From contig CAUEEP010000933.1 in assembly GCA_958450365.1 (NCBI GenBank), positions 1,869,001-1,933,000 of the forward strand: DNA of 64,000 nucleotides, read 5' to 3'. The stretch comes from Mesorhabditis belari (lineage: Eukaryota > Nematoda > Chromadorea > Rhabditida > Rhabditidae). Shown here one piece after another: positions 62,834 through 64,000 of the stretch. The translations under genes were made by a program, and so were the position numbers. Below the pieces are notes generated by a model. It did no database searches. It had not been told where the DNA came from and was given only the letters and a program-made list of their open reading frames with translations. Positions within the stretch are counted from its first letter, which is position 1. The number at the start of each line of letters is the position of its first letter.

Positions 62834-63673
62834 AAGCTTGCTTTAAATTCAATGTGTTATATTTCTTGTTGTCTGTTCTAGGGCTGGCTGCACACGGGTG
62901 ATATTGGCGAGTGGCTGCCAGATGGTCGTTTAAAGATTATTGATCGAAAGAATGCTCTTTTCAAGTTAGCGCAAGGGGATTTTGTCTCAGCTGAAGCGAT
63001 TGAAAGCATTCTTGGCTTGAGTCCACTCGTGAATCAGGTTAGATCTTGAGTTAGTGTTATTTGAATGGCTAAATTGTTTAGATCTTTGTCACCGGTTTGA
63101 GTACTCGCTCGTTTTTGGTGGGAATTGTTGTTGTTGAAGTGGAAACATTGAAGAAAGAGATTGAGAAAAATGGGGATTCTGAGGTGAGAGTTCATCTTCG
63201 AAAGCTGTAAAGCAATCTTGCTTCAATCTCTCATTTTAGACAAAAGCTTGCTTATCTGCTGATGGGGAGGAGTTTCTGTGCAAGGAGCCGATCAAAAGGT
63301 TTGATGTTGGCTTTTCAAAATTCTAATCGATTCTAATCTAGGTTCATGACGCAATACTTGAGTGGATTCGGAAAATCGAAAGGCTTGCAAACGATCGAGA
63401 CTCTGAGAAGAGTGTATCTTACCTTTGAAGTAATTTTTTTAAAAACAAATCTGCTAAGCCTTATAATTCTATAAGGCTCCATAATTCTTAGTTTTAGAAT
63501 TCACTTATAGAATTCTTCAGTTTTGTGTAGCTTCAAAAATGTGATTCCTGCTTTAGGAGCTAACTGCTGAGTCTGGCTTGCTTACTCCAACTCTGAAGAT
63601 TCGGCGCCAACCTTGCAGGGAAAAGTTCATGGCTGAGATCGATGCTATGTACGACGAGGAAACAGAGTTGTAA
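57621..63673 (+). CDS. Long-chain-fatty-acid-CoA ligase (ACSL family), with one apparent one-base deletion
   Basis: It activates long fatty acids to acyl-CoA using ATP. Exons: 57621-57711, 58599-58738, 58975-59044, 59284-59392, 59624-59729, 59769-59825, 59971-60079, 60688-60757, 60796-60886, 60941-61075, 61113-61246, 61330-61442, 61482-61578, 62547-62603, 62644-62721, 62882-63037, 63082-63183, 63240-63298, 63342-63429, 63557-63673; AATAAA at 63691. About 659 residues. The ATP/AMP motif HTSGTTGRPKG is at about 222-232, GYGQTEC at 409-415, and the FACS signature GWLHTGDIGEW to IDRKN at 487-510. The 61113 exon is 134 nt between two phase-0 introns, one short; an extra A in GCGAAAAGG restores KLEQLHRGINNPNTIWDKL. 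No N-terminal membrane anchor is visible, and the ATG directly follows a TTTTTCAG acceptor, so either trans-splicing occurs there or an upstream exon is missed. Confidence 0.93.
57955..58545. repeat. 285-bp repeat, copies 2 and 3 in tandem (ACSL intron 1)
   Basis: Near-identical to 56185-56470. The two copies abut near 58245, where the second lacks the first dozen bases. Confidence 0.92.
59060..59187. repeat. GGCCAATGGACA repeat (ACSL intron 3)
   Basis: About ten copies of CAGGCCAATGGA, with CAGGCCAATGAA and shorter variants. Confidence 0.95.
60100..60592. repeat. GACAA/GAGAGACAA array (ACSL intron 7)
   Basis: 490 bp of AAGACAAGACAAG and AAGAGAGACAAG words with ATGACAAG interruptions. Open frames on both strands are artefacts. 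Confidence 0.97.
61838..61992. repeat. 12-bp repeat ACGATAGCTAAG (ACSL intron 13)
   Basis: About 13 copies. The same intron also holds TTTGAATAG words (61640-61682) and an ACAAC array (62262-62375). Confidence 0.95.
62735..62838. repeat. GCTT tetranucleotide repeat (ACSL intron 15)
   Basis: (GCTT)n interrupted by GCTAAGCTT. Confidence 0.97.
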
Positions 63674-63724
63674 TTTGATTTGAAACGACAAATAAAGCTT
63701 TACTGATGTGGAAAACATGCTAAA

Positions 63725-63862
63725 TGTATTGCATTGCATTGCATTGAACATTGCATTGCATTGCACATTGAACATTGAACATTGCATTGCACATTGCACA
63801 TTGCATTGAACATTGAACATTGCACATTGCATTGCGCATTAAACATTGAACCTTAAACATTG
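63725..63862. repeat. CATTG/AACATTGCA repeat downstream of ACSL
   Basis: Starts 30 bases past the polyadenylation signal and runs about 135 bp. After it, nothing recognisable to the end of the window. Confidence 0.95.
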
Positions 63863-64000
63863 CAACTAGTTTCTCGAGCGTCAGCACTAGGATCGACTTC
63901 TAAATCTCATACTCTTTGCCTTCCAAAGCTCATCTTTTGAAGTAAATAGATATCCATGTAATCGTCGTTTTACATGACAAATGTTCAATCGGATTGCAAT

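Overview
This window is nuclear DNA of a nematode, most likely a free-living rhabditid. The genes are cut by many short GT-AG introns ending in TTTTAG or TTTCAG. One gene encodes a nematode-type lipin, small single-domain TIMPs are present, and two tracts are built of TTAGGC-type hexamers (the nematode telomere unit). I assembled exons by eye and checked that intron phases close. No similarity search was possible.

Layout. (1) 1-4837, minus: the 5' 23 exons of lipin (phosphatidate phosphatase), compact and repeat-free, running off the left edge. (2) 4.85-26.6 kb: about 22 kb with no intact gene, filled with tandem repeats, including a 3.5 kb array almost free of cytosine, a decayed Tc1-like transposase and a broken HAD-phosphatase gene (12.5-15.6 kb, minus). 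(3) 26.7-40.7 kb, plus: a 23-exon gene for a secreted 843-residue protein with two Kunitz domains and a long low-complexity tail; a dead mariner sits in one intron. (4) 40.8-44.2 kb: tandem repeats with an inserted inverted-repeat element. (5) 44.2-47.7 kb, minus: complete 3-hydroxyanthranilate 3,4-dioxygenase. (6) 49.2-56.1 kb, plus: two TIMP-like inhibitors, with an inverted orphan last exon and a 5'-truncated LINE between them. (7) 57.6-63.7 kb, plus: a long-chain acyl-CoA synthetase.

The intact genes are metabolic (lipin, ACSL and HAAO act in lipid synthesis, fatty-acid activation and the kynurenine pathway) or secreted protease-control proteins (Kunitz, TIMP). There is no sign of an operon that makes them act together. 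Long introns usually carry their own unrelated tandem repeat.

The most unusual signal is a short dispersed motif, about AATYCTGGAWNKCAYG, present some 50 times in introns and intergenic DNA and inside at least five unrelated repeat families, but in none of the exons I assigned. A second is a set of tRNA-like elements with good A and B boxes but no normal acceptor stem. Two otherwise intact genes (TIMP 2, ACSL) each carry one single-base homopolymer shift, which may be assembly error.
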